Below, piece after piece: positions 6,661 to 14,138 of a stretch of 64,000 bases of DNA. Each line of letters starts with the position of its first letter. Positions within the stretch are counted from its first letter, which is position 1. The position numbers were made by a program, and so were the translations under genes. The stretch spans positions 1 to 64,000 of the forward strand of contig CAIYHG010000077.1 in NCBI GenBank assembly GCA_903925975.1, written 5' to 3'. The notes under the pieces are model-generated. The model was not told the origin of the DNA, searched no databases, and was given only the letters and a program-made list of their open reading frames with translations. Source of the DNA: an uncultured Acidobacteriia bacterium (GTDB taxonomy: Bacteria; Acidobacteriota; Terriglobia; Bryobacterales; Bryobacteraceae).

Positions 6661-8988
6661 CTAGCGCGGCGGGATGCGATCCAGAGGGATATCGATCGCC
6701 CCGTATTGTCCGGTAATCTGATCGCGAACGATGATTCGGACGGAGGCGACGCCCGGATCGGGCTTCCAGCGACGTTCGAGTGTGAATGCTTGCGCTGGTT
6801 GCTTCGCAGACAGTTCCGACGTAACGCGGTCCAGATTGGTCTGCGCGCTCTTACCTGGCGTAATGCCGGCAATCAGCACTTGCAGGGCAGCGCGTTGCGG
6901 TTCCTCAGGGCCCGTGGAGTGGAAGACGGCGCTCGCAATCTCGATACCGAACTTGAGTTCGCCGTTTTCCAGTCGCTCCACCTTCACAACGAGCGGCACA
7001 GCCAGCGACGCCGCGGAGGCAGACGCGGCGGACAACCAGTCAGCCGGCGTCCATTCCGCTGGTTGCGTGGCGTTCGGCTGGGTAAAATATCCTTCCCTAT
7101 ATCGCAACTGGACGCCGGAACGAGCTACCAGGAGCGTCAACTTGCGCCATTCGCGCCGCTGGCGCTCAGGCGCATAGAAGCCCAAGGTATAACTGCCGCG
7201 CGAGTCCGTAACTGCTTGCTTCAGGCCTATGCTGAAATCGTTGGTGAAGTCGATATGCCTTCCTCCCGTGAGGGACGCCATTATGGTCATTGCCGAATAC
7301 TCGGTGCTGGCCGGGGCGGGCGGCGCGGGCTTTGTTGCAGTCAGTTGGCCGGTGACTTGGCTAAGCGTCGACGTAGGCCCGGTGGGAGCCACGACGCCGC
7401 GCGGGTTTACGATATACAAAGCGATGCCGGCTTCCGCGAGGCGGTTAGCCGCTGCACGCAGCATGGTTTCGTAACTTTCCGCCGGACTCACCACGCCGGC
7501 GAACGTCTGAACGGACATGGCGGCGAGCGGAACGCCGGTGGTGACCCACACGATACTCTTGGGCCCCCGAATACTAGCGAGATCCCTGGCGAGGGCGTCC
7601 AATGCGCTCACTGTGCGCTCCACCCGGCTGGCATCGGCGGGAACATCCAACTCGGTCTCGGACGTAGGCTCCCCGGAATCTTCGAGATCGAGCGGGTTAC
7701 TGAACTTGAGCTTCCTGATTCGGGCTGCCAATGCGGGGGAATCGCCAGTAAAGCCGGCCAATGTCTGAAGCGTGGTTCCCAGGTGAAACAGAGCGATCCG
7801 GCTTCCCGACGCTGTCGTCTCCAGATACTCGGCGATTTTCGGCCAAGCCTGTATATTGTGTTGCGCAGGCGTATTGAGGCTGTCGTAAAGGAGGACCGTA
7901 ATATTGCGAGGGGTCGCGTCCGGCAAGTACCCGGTGTTGCTAAAGACGCCAGGTGTGGGTGTGAGTGGCTTCGCGGTTTCGGCCCCGGCGTTACGCCGGA
8001 GGAACGCCACGCTGCGCGGTTCTCCGCCATCGAGAACGGTGAAGTCCCCGGCGGCCAGATCGGTTGCGGATTCTCCGTACGCATCCGAGGTGATATTCAT
8101 GTCTACTTCCACCAACCTCGACGCTGCGCGGAATGTGGGCATGCCACCGGGCCCGGACTCTGCGCCGCTTTCCCCGGAGCCCGCGCGGTAGACCGCCCAT
8201 ACCTTCGTCAGCCAGCTATCGCCGGTTGCAACCGCACGGGTGGTGGCTGCGGCATTGACCCGGAAATACCTCTCCACGAAGAGCCTCAGCTCCTTCAAAA
8301 CGCTCGCCGGGTCGAGATTGGCGTGAGATTGCGGAGGCTGGCGCGCGTCACCGAAGCCCATCACCACGACTGCCGGCGCGGCCTCTCCGGCCGCGAGCAG
8401 GTTATCCATGATCACCCTCACTCGGTCCATCGATGCCCAAGCGGCATCGCCGGCTTCGCCCGCGTGGATCAGATAAAGGACGGGATAGCGCGTTTCCGCC
8501 GTGTAGTCCGGCGGCAGGTAGACATACAGCGGGCGGCGCGCCTGCTTCTCACTAGGGCTGTAATTCACCTGCGACAGGGATCCATGCGGAGCGTCTTCGA
8601 ACGCCTGCAGATCGAAGGCGCGCCCCGTAACGGCTAGGAGACTGAACCAGGCGGAGCCATCGCGGCGGATCTCGCCGTTGTTCGGGTCGGGGGTAGTAAC
8701 GCCGTCCGATACAAAGCAGTATCCTCCCAGTTGCATCGGGAGCGGCCCTAATGTGGCCGACCAGGCGCCCGCCTCATCCCTGCTCATCGCGGCATCGATC
8801 TTGCCCCAGAACCCTCTTACACGCACCTCGCGCGCTTTGGGAGCCCAGAACCGGAACGTTACCGTTCCGTCGTCGTGGATCTCCGGTGACGCCAGCCGGG
8901 GAGCGGTCTGCGCCGGAGCCGGTTGGGAATAGGCGACGGAAGTGAAGAGGATGGCTAGAACCGAGGCTCTGCAAAGCAGTGCTCTCAT
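6661..8988 (-). CDS. Secreted fusion: truncated CE1-like esterase plus Acidobacterial VWFA-related domain
   Basis: A 775-residue exported protein. A signal peptide (residues 1-22, ending AYS) is followed by an E-set/CBM48-like domain (about 35-110, DGTVTFRFWAPKAREVRV), then the first half of a CE1/enterochelin-esterase fold (about 145-265, ARRPLYVYLPPDYTAETRYPV). At the point where the nucleophile elbow should be GLSMG, the sequence reads GDSWL. It then passes into a VWFA-related Acidobacterial domain (about 285-610, FRAASRLVEVDMNI and DLAAGDFTVLDGGEPRSV) and a C-terminal extension. The catalytic Asp and His of the esterase are absent. The intact homologous architecture is at 36221-37381. The protein is probably a binding or structural protein, not an enzyme. 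Confidence 0.85.
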   Translation of the reverse strand: MRALLCRASVLAILFTSVAYSQPAPAQTAPRLASPEIHDDGTVTFRFWAPKAREVRVRGFWGKIDAAMSRDEAGAWSATLGPLPMQLGGYCFVSDGVTTPDPNNGEIRRDGSAWFSLLAVTGRAFDLQAFEDAPHGSLSQVNYSPSEKQARRPLYVYLPPDYTAETRYPVLYLIHAGEAGDAAWASMDRVRVIMDNLLAAGEAAPAVVVMGFGDARQPPQSHANLDPASVLKELRLFVERYFRVNAAATTRAVATGDSWLTKVWAVYRAGSGESGAESGPGGMPTFRAASRLVEVDMNITSDAYGESATDLAAGDFTVLDGGEPRSVAFLRRNAGAETAKPLTPTPGVFSNTGYLPDATPRNITVLLYDSLNTPAQHNIQAWPKIAEYLETTASGSRIALFHLGTTLQTLAGFTGDSPALAARIRKLKFSNPLDLEDSGEPTSETELDVPADASRVERTVSALDALARDLASIRGPKSIVWVTTGVPLAAMSVQTFAGVVSPAESYETMLRAAANRLAEAGIALYIVNPRGVVAPTGPTSTLSQVTGQLTATKPAPPAPASTEYSAMTIMASLTGGRHIDFTNDFSIGLKQAVTDSRGSYTLGFYAPERQRREWRKLTLLVARSGVQLRYREGYFTQPNATQPAEWTPADWLSAASASAASLAVPLVVKVERLENGELKFGIEIASAVFHSTGPEEPQRAALQVLIAGITPGKSAQTNLDRVTSELSAKQPAQAFTLERRWKPDPGVASVRIIVRDQITGQYGAIDIPLDRIPPR

Positions 8989-9013
8989 GCGCTTACGTAC
9001 GCCCTTGCTTCAG

Positions 9014-9044
9014 ATTGTAGGCTCTGTCGGAGTGCACAGCGCAA
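9014..9044 (-). promoter_or_regulatory. Possible sigma-70 promoter of the esterase/VWA gene
   Basis: On the minus strand TACAAT (9019-9014) is preceded by TTGCGC (9044-9039) with a 19-base spacer. The -10 is good, but the spacer is longer than optimal. It would give a very short leader before the ATG at 8988. Confidence 0.35.
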
Positions 9045-9176
9045 GAACAGGCGCCCGGTTGAACGAGCTGAAGCGCGTCAACTGGAGTTCCAACGCTTCT
9101 GGCCAAGGCCGTCGCCCTCCAAACCAGTACGCGCACTCCGGAAGGGAAAAGGGCCAGCCCGGAGCATCGCCGGTGC

Positions 9177-9527
9177 TCAGAGCCAGGAAGTTCCGATGCT
9201 GTAAAGGAGCACGGCGAGCACCACCAGAGAGATGATGATGTAGGCGCGGTCGCGGCGGAGCGCAAAGGCGATCACGGCGAACACGACGCGGGCAATGGGG
9301 GTGGCGATCAATGCCAGCAGGCCGACCAGCACGACTGCCTCCGGAGCGGACAGCGTGCCGAACGAACGCAATCCGTAGACGCGTGCGTGGAAGTGATGGT
9401 ATGCGGGCTGGGAAAGCCCCTCCGCGGCGAGCAGCCAGATACCGCCGGCCAGGACGATGGCGCCGGCGGACAGCACTCCCGCGCGAAGCAGATTGCCCAT
9501 CAACTCCTCAAGTCGGTGCTCGGTCAC
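9177..9527 (-). CDS. DUF1634 family membrane protein
   Basis: A 116-residue protein with three hydrophobic helices (about residues 15-37, 60-82 and 94-114). DUF1634 proteins are typically encoded next to TauE/SafE permeases. Here the start codon overlaps the stop of the permease gene by 4 bases (ATGA), which supports co-translation and a joint role in anion export. Its biochemical function is unknown. Confidence 0.85.
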   Translation of the reverse strand: MTEHRLEELMGNLLRAGVLSAGAIVLAGGIWLLAAEGLSQPAYHHFHARVYGLRSFGTLSAPEAVVLVGLLALIATPIARVVFAVIAFALRRDRAYIIISLVVLAVLLYSIGTSWL

Positions 9528-10360
9528 CGGATGCCTCCCGAGAAGCCGTTGTAGATCATCTCCGCGGCGAGCAGGCCCACCACGCCGGCGAAGACGAACC
9601 GCAGAGACGCGCTCCGCGCCGCGGCCAGACGCCTTGCCCCCAAGAGCGAGCCTGAGAGCACGCCCAGCACCACCGGCATGGCGAGCCCCGGCTCGATGTA
9701 GCCGCGGCTGAGATAGACTCCGGCGCTCGCCGCCGCGGTTACGCCGATCATGAAGTTGCTCGTTGTGGTGGAGACTTTGAACGGGATGCGCATCACGCGG
9801 TCCATGGCGATCACCTTCATGGCGCCGGAGCCGATGCCGAGTAACCCGGAGAGAATGCCCGCGCCGAACATCAGGCTGAACCCGGTCTTGACGCGCGCCA
9901 CTTCATAACGTATGGATCCCTGGGCGGCGGGGTAAGCGCCGTTGAGCCGGAGTTTGGAGGCTAATGGATCGGGTGCGCCGTCCCCGGCATCGCCGGGCGG
10001 CCGCAGCGAACTCCACGCCGAATAGAGCAGCACAACGCCGAAGATCACGGCGAGCGACGGGACCGGCGCGATCGAGAGGAGGTGGGCGCCAGCCACCGCG
10101 CCCAGGGTGGTGGCGATCTCCAGGAGCATTCCCAGGCGAATGTTCGAGAAACCTTCCTTCACGTAGGCCGCGGCTGCGCCCGACGAAGTGGCGATCACCG
10201 ATACCAGCGTGGCGCCCATGGCGTAGCGCAAGTCCACGCCCAGCAGAAGAGTAAGGGCAGGTGTGACTATGACGCCTCCCCCCAAGCCGGTGAGCGAGCC
10301 GAGAAACCCGGCCAGGCACGCAATGGCGAAAACCGTACCGGAGAATTCCAGAACGTTCAT
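9524..10360 (-). CDS. TauE/SafE family sulfite/anion exporter
   Basis: A 278-residue inner-membrane permease with about eight helices. The N-terminal GFLGSLTGLGGGVIVTP and the repeated GAGILSGLLGIGSGAMKV are the internal-repeat signatures of the family, which exports sulfite, sulfoacetate or other small organosulfur anions. It follows the Crp/Fnr gene by 64 bases on the same strand and overlaps the DUF1634 gene, suggesting a crp-tauE-DUF1634 operon. The substrate cannot be read from sequence. Confidence 0.9.
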   Translation of the reverse strand: MNVLEFSGTVFAIACLAGFLGSLTGLGGGVIVTPALTLLLGVDLRYAMGATLVSVIATSSGAAAAYVKEGFSNIRLGMLLEIATTLGAVAGAHLLSIAPVPSLAVIFGVVLLYSAWSSLRPPGDAGDGAPDPLASKLRLNGAYPAAQGSIRYEVARVKTGFSLMFGAGILSGLLGIGSGAMKVIAMDRVMRIPFKVSTTTSNFMIGVTAAASAGVYLSRGYIEPGLAMPVVLGVLSGSLLGARRLAAARSASLRFVFAGVVGLLAAEMIYNGFSGGIR

Positions 10361-10424
10361 GAGGGCGGCCGCAGCCTAAAGTGTAGCGCGGGGCTTCCGT
10401 GCGCGCGCCTGGCAGCAACCGCCG

Positions 10425-11102
10425 TTAGGCTTGCGCTTCGGCTTCCGTTTCGAGCGCTGCGCGGTCTACGATTTGGACCTGGCGGCCGTTGATGCGGATC
10501 AGGCCCGCGGCGCGGAAGCGCGCCATGTTGCGCGAAACCACTTCGCGCACCGTCCCCAGCCGCGAGGCGATTTCCTGGTGCGTGAGCGGCAGATCGAAGC
10601 GTTCCGTACCGGCTTGTTTCGCCGAATCGAGCAACAAGCGCGCCAGCCTCTGGGTCACGCTTCCGAAAGTGATGGCTTCGACCACGCCTACGAGATGCCT
10701 GAGCCGCTGCCCGACAACGGCGAGCACCTTCAGCGCTACATCCGGGTACTGTCGGCAGACCTGCTGAAAATCAGCCTTGTTGATGAACAGCACCGTTGTG
10801 GGTTCCACCGCACGCACCGAGGCCGGATAGGGGCCGCCATCGAACAGCGGCAACTCCGCCACCGTACAGGGCGCCGCTTCGAGCGAGAGCATCATCTCGC
10901 GCCCGCTGGGGGAGGTCTTGAAGATTTTGACGCTCCCTTCCATCACGATGTAGATCCCGGCGCACGGCTCTCCTTCCCAGAAGAGCATCTGTTCGGGAGC
11001 GAAGCGCCGCTCCACCGCGCGTTGCGCAAGAGCCTGCACCTCGTTCTCCGCTAAGCCGGAAAAGAGGCCGATTTGTGTAAGGGACGCGTTTTTGGGGACC
11101 AA
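10425..11102 (-). CDS. Crp/Fnr family transcriptional regulator
   Basis: A 225-residue regulator. An N-terminal cyclic-nucleotide-binding-like beta-barrel (about residues 12-125, LFSGLAENEVQALA and GEPCAGIYIVMEGSVKIF) is followed by the dimerisation helix and a C-terminal Crp-type winged helix (about 150-218). The recognition helix TVREVVSRN carries the E..SR pattern that in Fnr reads TTGA/TGAC half-sites. This fits the TGAC-N4-GTCA pair at 6563-6597. There is no N-terminal cysteine cluster, so it is not a canonical [4Fe-4S] Fnr and may sense NO, haem or a nucleotide. It lies directly downstream of the MtrB-like gene. Confidence 0.92.
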   Translation of the reverse strand: MVPKNASLTQIGLFSGLAENEVQALAQRAVERRFAPEQMLFWEGEPCAGIYIVMEGSVKIFKTSPSGREMMLSLEAAPCTVAELPLFDGGPYPASVRAVEPTTVLFINKADFQQVCRQYPDVALKVLAVVGQRLRHLVGVVEAITFGSVTQRLARLLLDSAKQAGTERFDLPLTHQEIASRLGTVREVVSRNMARFRAAGLIRINGRQVQIVDRAALETEAEAQA

Positions 11103-11125
11103 ATAGAAATGCTACTACGGAGGAG

Positions 11126-11153
11126 GCGGGAGCGGGCGAAGGCCCGCTCCCGC
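11126..11153 (-). terminator. 12-bp GC hairpin after the mtrCAB-like operon
   Basis: A perfect 12-bp stem (11126-11137 with 11142-11153) around a 4-base loop lies just after the stop of the MtrB-like gene. There is no T-run, so it may act as a transcript-stabilising or Rho-assisted end. It could also be a REP-like hairpin. Confidence 0.5.
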
Positions 11154-11167
11154 GATACCACTGTGGG

Positions 11168-13120
11168 CTAGAGAACTACCCGGAAGCCGAGCTGAACCAC
11201 ATGGGTGCGGAACTGCTCGTAGATGTACTGATCTTCGTTAAAGCCGTACCACTGCCACTGCCCGTTCACCGAAACGCGCTTGCCGAAGGGAATCGACAGC
11301 TTGGCCAGCGGCTGATAGAACTGCGTCGGCCGCGTGCCGGTGGTGACGGAGAGCGAGCCGCCCACGGTAAACCTCGCGGGGCCGGCGCCTAACTCCAGGG
11401 CCGCCGTCGCCAGGTTCGCCTTGTCCCGATACTGCGACGAACCCGCCGTAAGGAAAGGCAGAGAGATGATGTTTATGTCCGAGTTCAGCGTGTAGCGGCT
11501 GTACTCGGCGAGGAAGCCGAAGCGCTTTCCGCCAGCCGGAGTCCAGTGGAGCGAAACCGAGTTATCCCGGCTGCGGAACTCGTACTTCACGCCCTGGAGC
11601 GGGTTCTGGTTTCTCATCACCGAAACATTGGCCTGCAGCGTAAGCGATTGGAACGGCTGGAGCCGCACGCGCGTCCGCTCCCGGCTGTAGTTGTAGAGGC
11701 TGGTGCGGAAATACGCGTGGGTAGTGGACGCGCCCTGATACTCCAGGTTGACCGAAAGCTTCTGGAACGGCCTGTAGGTCAAAGATCCGATTCCCACCTG
11801 GCGGTTGAGGCGGCCGTTTTCGAGCTCGCCCAATTGCGATAGATTCGAGCTGTCCGCGGTCATGTTGCCCCACTCGTAGCGATATCCGCCGCGCAGGGTG
11901 AGTGTGGAGGTGAGGTCCCAAATCAGGTTCGTCTCACTCTGGTTGTAATTGCTCACGAACGGGTCGATCTTCCCAGCTATGATCGTGCCCACCCCAGCGA
12001 GTTGCTGCCGCAGATTGGTGAAGGAGTCGGTATGGAAACGGTTGGTGGACCAGGATGCCAGAATGCGAAAACTCCGGAACGGCCGCAGTTCGAGACCGGC
12101 GTTCCCGGCGATGTGGGGTGATTTCGTGGAGCCGGAGACGTTGTCGATCTGCCCGGTGTAGAGCAGCAGCGTCGCCGCATCGGCGAACGAGCCAGTTCCC
12201 ACGTCCACGTAATTGGCTTCAGTCTTCGGCATGCTGTATAGGAACTGGCCGGAGAAGCTCATCCATGAAAACGGATTGGCGGTTACCAATGCCTTCTCAT
12301 ATATGGAGCTGGTTCTGACGCCGTACGCCTGCATGAAATCAGTCAGCTGCAAGGTCTGGCCCAAGACCGTCGAGGTCCGGTTCCCGTAGTTCACGCCGGT
12401 AAAGCGGGCCTTGTCGTCGTTCTTGAAAGTTGTGCCGCCCTGCTCCAGGGTCATGTGGAAACGGCTGAACTCGAAGCGCAATCCGCCTCGAAAATCGTTC
12501 TGCATGTCGCTCCGGTCCACAGGCACGGGGTATTCATTGCTCGGGCCGATCCACGGCCAAATGGCCGTTCCCGATTCGGTAACCCTGTCCAATGCCAGAT
12601 ACGGAGTGATGCTGCGTCCGGGAATCAGGTCCAGTTGCAGGCTCGACATTCTCCGCCGCTCGTCATACCAACGCTCGTTGAAGCCGCCCGTGGCAGAGAG
12701 GTTGGCAAACGACGGCAGCGCATTGAAGTAAAGAACGTTGCGGTAATCGAAACGCAGATCGTAGAGCTTCTTCTTAGCGACCCTCACGCCCGCGGTGTTG
12801 TAGGGGTCGCCCCAGTTGTAGCCGCTGGCGTCGAGCCGGTCGAAAATGCCGCACTTCGGGTCCAGCATGGTGAACTGGATACCCGTGAGGCGCGGACCTT
12901 CGCTCAGATCCACTACGCTTCGGTACGATTCGAGGCTGCCCCGCACATCCGTGCGAAAGCGGTAGCCCAAATCCACAGAGCCGCTGAAACTTTGATCCGA
13001 AGCCCCAGTCGCGGGGGCAGGAGTCGCTTCCGCCGACGCAGGGCCCCTCGCGTTCGACACGCCTGCCGGGGACTGGGCGAAGGCGGCGACGCAGACTGCC
13101 AAACCAACAAGGTATTTCAT
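11168..13120 (-). CDS. MtrB/PioB-like outer-membrane beta-barrel
   Basis: A 650-residue exported protein. The signal peptide (MKYLVGLAVCVAAFAQ) is followed by a short Ala/Pro linker and then alternating amphipathic strands with aromatic girdles to the end. The final residues, VVQLGFRVVL, fit a barrel-terminal strand ending in a hydrophobic residue. Size and composition match the 650-700-residue MtrB/PioB porins that sheathe a decaheme cytochrome in the outer membrane. Family assignment rests on gene context as much as on sequence. The start ATG overlaps the stop of the decaheme MtrA-like gene by 4 bases. There is no obvious CxxC near the N-terminus as in Shewanella MtrB. It is the third gene of the conduit operon. 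Confidence 0.8.
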   Translation of the reverse strand: MKYLVGLAVCVAAFAQSPAGVSNARGPASAEATPAPATGASDQSFSGSVDLGYRFRTDVRGSLESYRSVVDLSEGPRLTGIQFTMLDPKCGIFDRLDASGYNWGDPYNTAGVRVAKKKLYDLRFDYRNVLYFNALPSFANLSATGGFNERWYDERRRMSSLQLDLIPGRSITPYLALDRVTESGTAIWPWIGPSNEYPVPVDRSDMQNDFRGGLRFEFSRFHMTLEQGGTTFKNDDKARFTGVNYGNRTSTVLGQTLQLTDFMQAYGVRTSSIYEKALVTANPFSWMSFSGQFLYSMPKTEANYVDVGTGSFADAATLLLYTGQIDNVSGSTKSPHIAGNAGLELRPFRSFRILASWSTNRFHTDSFTNLRQQLAGVGTIIAGKIDPFVSNYNQSETNLIWDLTSTLTLRGGYRYEWGNMTADSSNLSQLGELENGRLNRQVGIGSLTYRPFQKLSVNLEYQGASTTHAYFRTSLYNYSRERTRVRLQPFQSLTLQANVSVMRNQNPLQGVKYEFRSRDNSVSLHWTPAGGKRFGFLAEYSRYTLNSDINIISLPFLTAGSSQYRDKANLATAALELGAGPARFTVGGSLSVTTGTRPTQFYQPLAKLSIPFGKRVSVNGQWQWYGFNEDQYIYEQFRTHVVQLGFRVVL

Positions 13121-14115
13121 CGGAATAGCCCCCTATCCACGTTGGAGCCGTGAATCTTTTGATGGCAGACCGTGCAGTTCTGGAACCGCGGGCTGCGCAT
13201 ATCGTGGATCGCCGGAGGAATAGTACCGTTTACGTCAGAGGCTGTGGGGAGCGGCAGATTCCCGTGGCATTCCAGGCAAACGTACTGCACCTGAGCCCGC
13301 GTCAACATTCGCGGATTGTTCGTGCCGTGCGGAACGTGGCAGGTGGAGCAGCCTTCCGTTTGGAGCGGAGCATGTTGGAACGCAAACGGGCCCGCCAGAT
13401 CGGCGTGGCAATTCAAGCACCCCGGCTCTGAGCCGCGGGAGGTTTGCATATTTCCGGGTTGAAAACTTCCGTGCGGATTGTGGCAATCGACGCACGACAT
13501 TACGCCTTCCGGCAGTTTGTGCCGGAACGGCTGCTGGAAGCTGGCCCATACGTTGCCGTGGCAACTGGCGCACTGCTGGTTCACGTCGGCCGCCTTATGC
13601 GGCGCAACGCCATCCGGCCCCTTGGCGTGGATCGAGTGGCATGACGCGCAGCTCACCTGGTTCTTGGCATGGCTGCCGGTGATGCGGCCCACGTTGGTGG
13701 GTTGGTTCAGGTGGCAGGACAGGCAGACCTTATCGGCAGCGGCGGGTTTCAACTTCGCCGGATTCGAGATATCCGAGGGCGACGTGGATTCCGCGTGCTT
13801 GCTCCCGGGGCCATGGCAGGATTCGCAGGCCTTCGTATCGAACTTGTACTTCGCGGAGGTTTCCACCAGGTGATGAGGGTTCTTCTGAAACGCATTGAAG
13901 ACATCCTCGTGGCAAGCCTGGCAGGTTTCGGAGCCGACGTAAGTCGCCGGCTGATCATTAGCGCCAGCCTGAGCTGGAGAAGCGGGCTGGGCCTGGGCAC
14001 TCCCAGCGAAAAAGGCAAATAGCGCGGAAGCGAAGAAAGGCGCGAGGCGCGCCGCGTGGTAGCGGCGCGCCTGCGTGGGAATACCGGCGCTATGCGGCAA
14101 GGAGAAAGCCGTCAT
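13117..14115 (-). CDS. MtrA/DmsE-like periplasmic decaheme c-type cytochrome
   Basis: A 332-residue protein with a long basic N-region and hydrophobic export helix (about residues 19-42, ending AQA), followed by ten CxxCH haem-binding motifs: CQACH, CESCH, CLSCH, CASCH twice, CVDCH, CLNCH, CSTCH, CLECH and CTVCH. Ten haems in about 300 residues is exactly the MtrA/DmsE plan. In Shewanella this cytochrome sits inside the MtrB barrel and carries electrons across the outer membrane. The ATG at 14115 was chosen because it starts the signal sequence. The upstream extension would run into the preceding gene. It lies 23 bases after the OmcA-like gene and overlaps the MtrB-like gene. Confidence 0.93.
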   Translation of the reverse strand: MTAFSLPHSAGIPTQARRYHAARLAPFFASALFAFFAGSAQAQPASPAQAGANDQPATYVGSETCQACHEDVFNAFQKNPHHLVETSAKYKFDTKACESCHGPGSKHAESTSPSDISNPAKLKPAAADKVCLSCHLNQPTNVGRITGSHAKNQVSCASCHSIHAKGPDGVAPHKAADVNQQCASCHGNVWASFQQPFRHKLPEGVMSCVDCHNPHGSFQPGNMQTSRGSEPGCLNCHADLAGPFAFQHAPLQTEGCSTCHVPHGTNNPRMLTRAQVQYVCLECHGNLPLPTASDVNGTIPPAIHDMRSPRFQNCTVCHQKIHGSNVDRGLFR

Positions 14116-14138
14116 CTTTGTATGATGGCAAACTTCCC

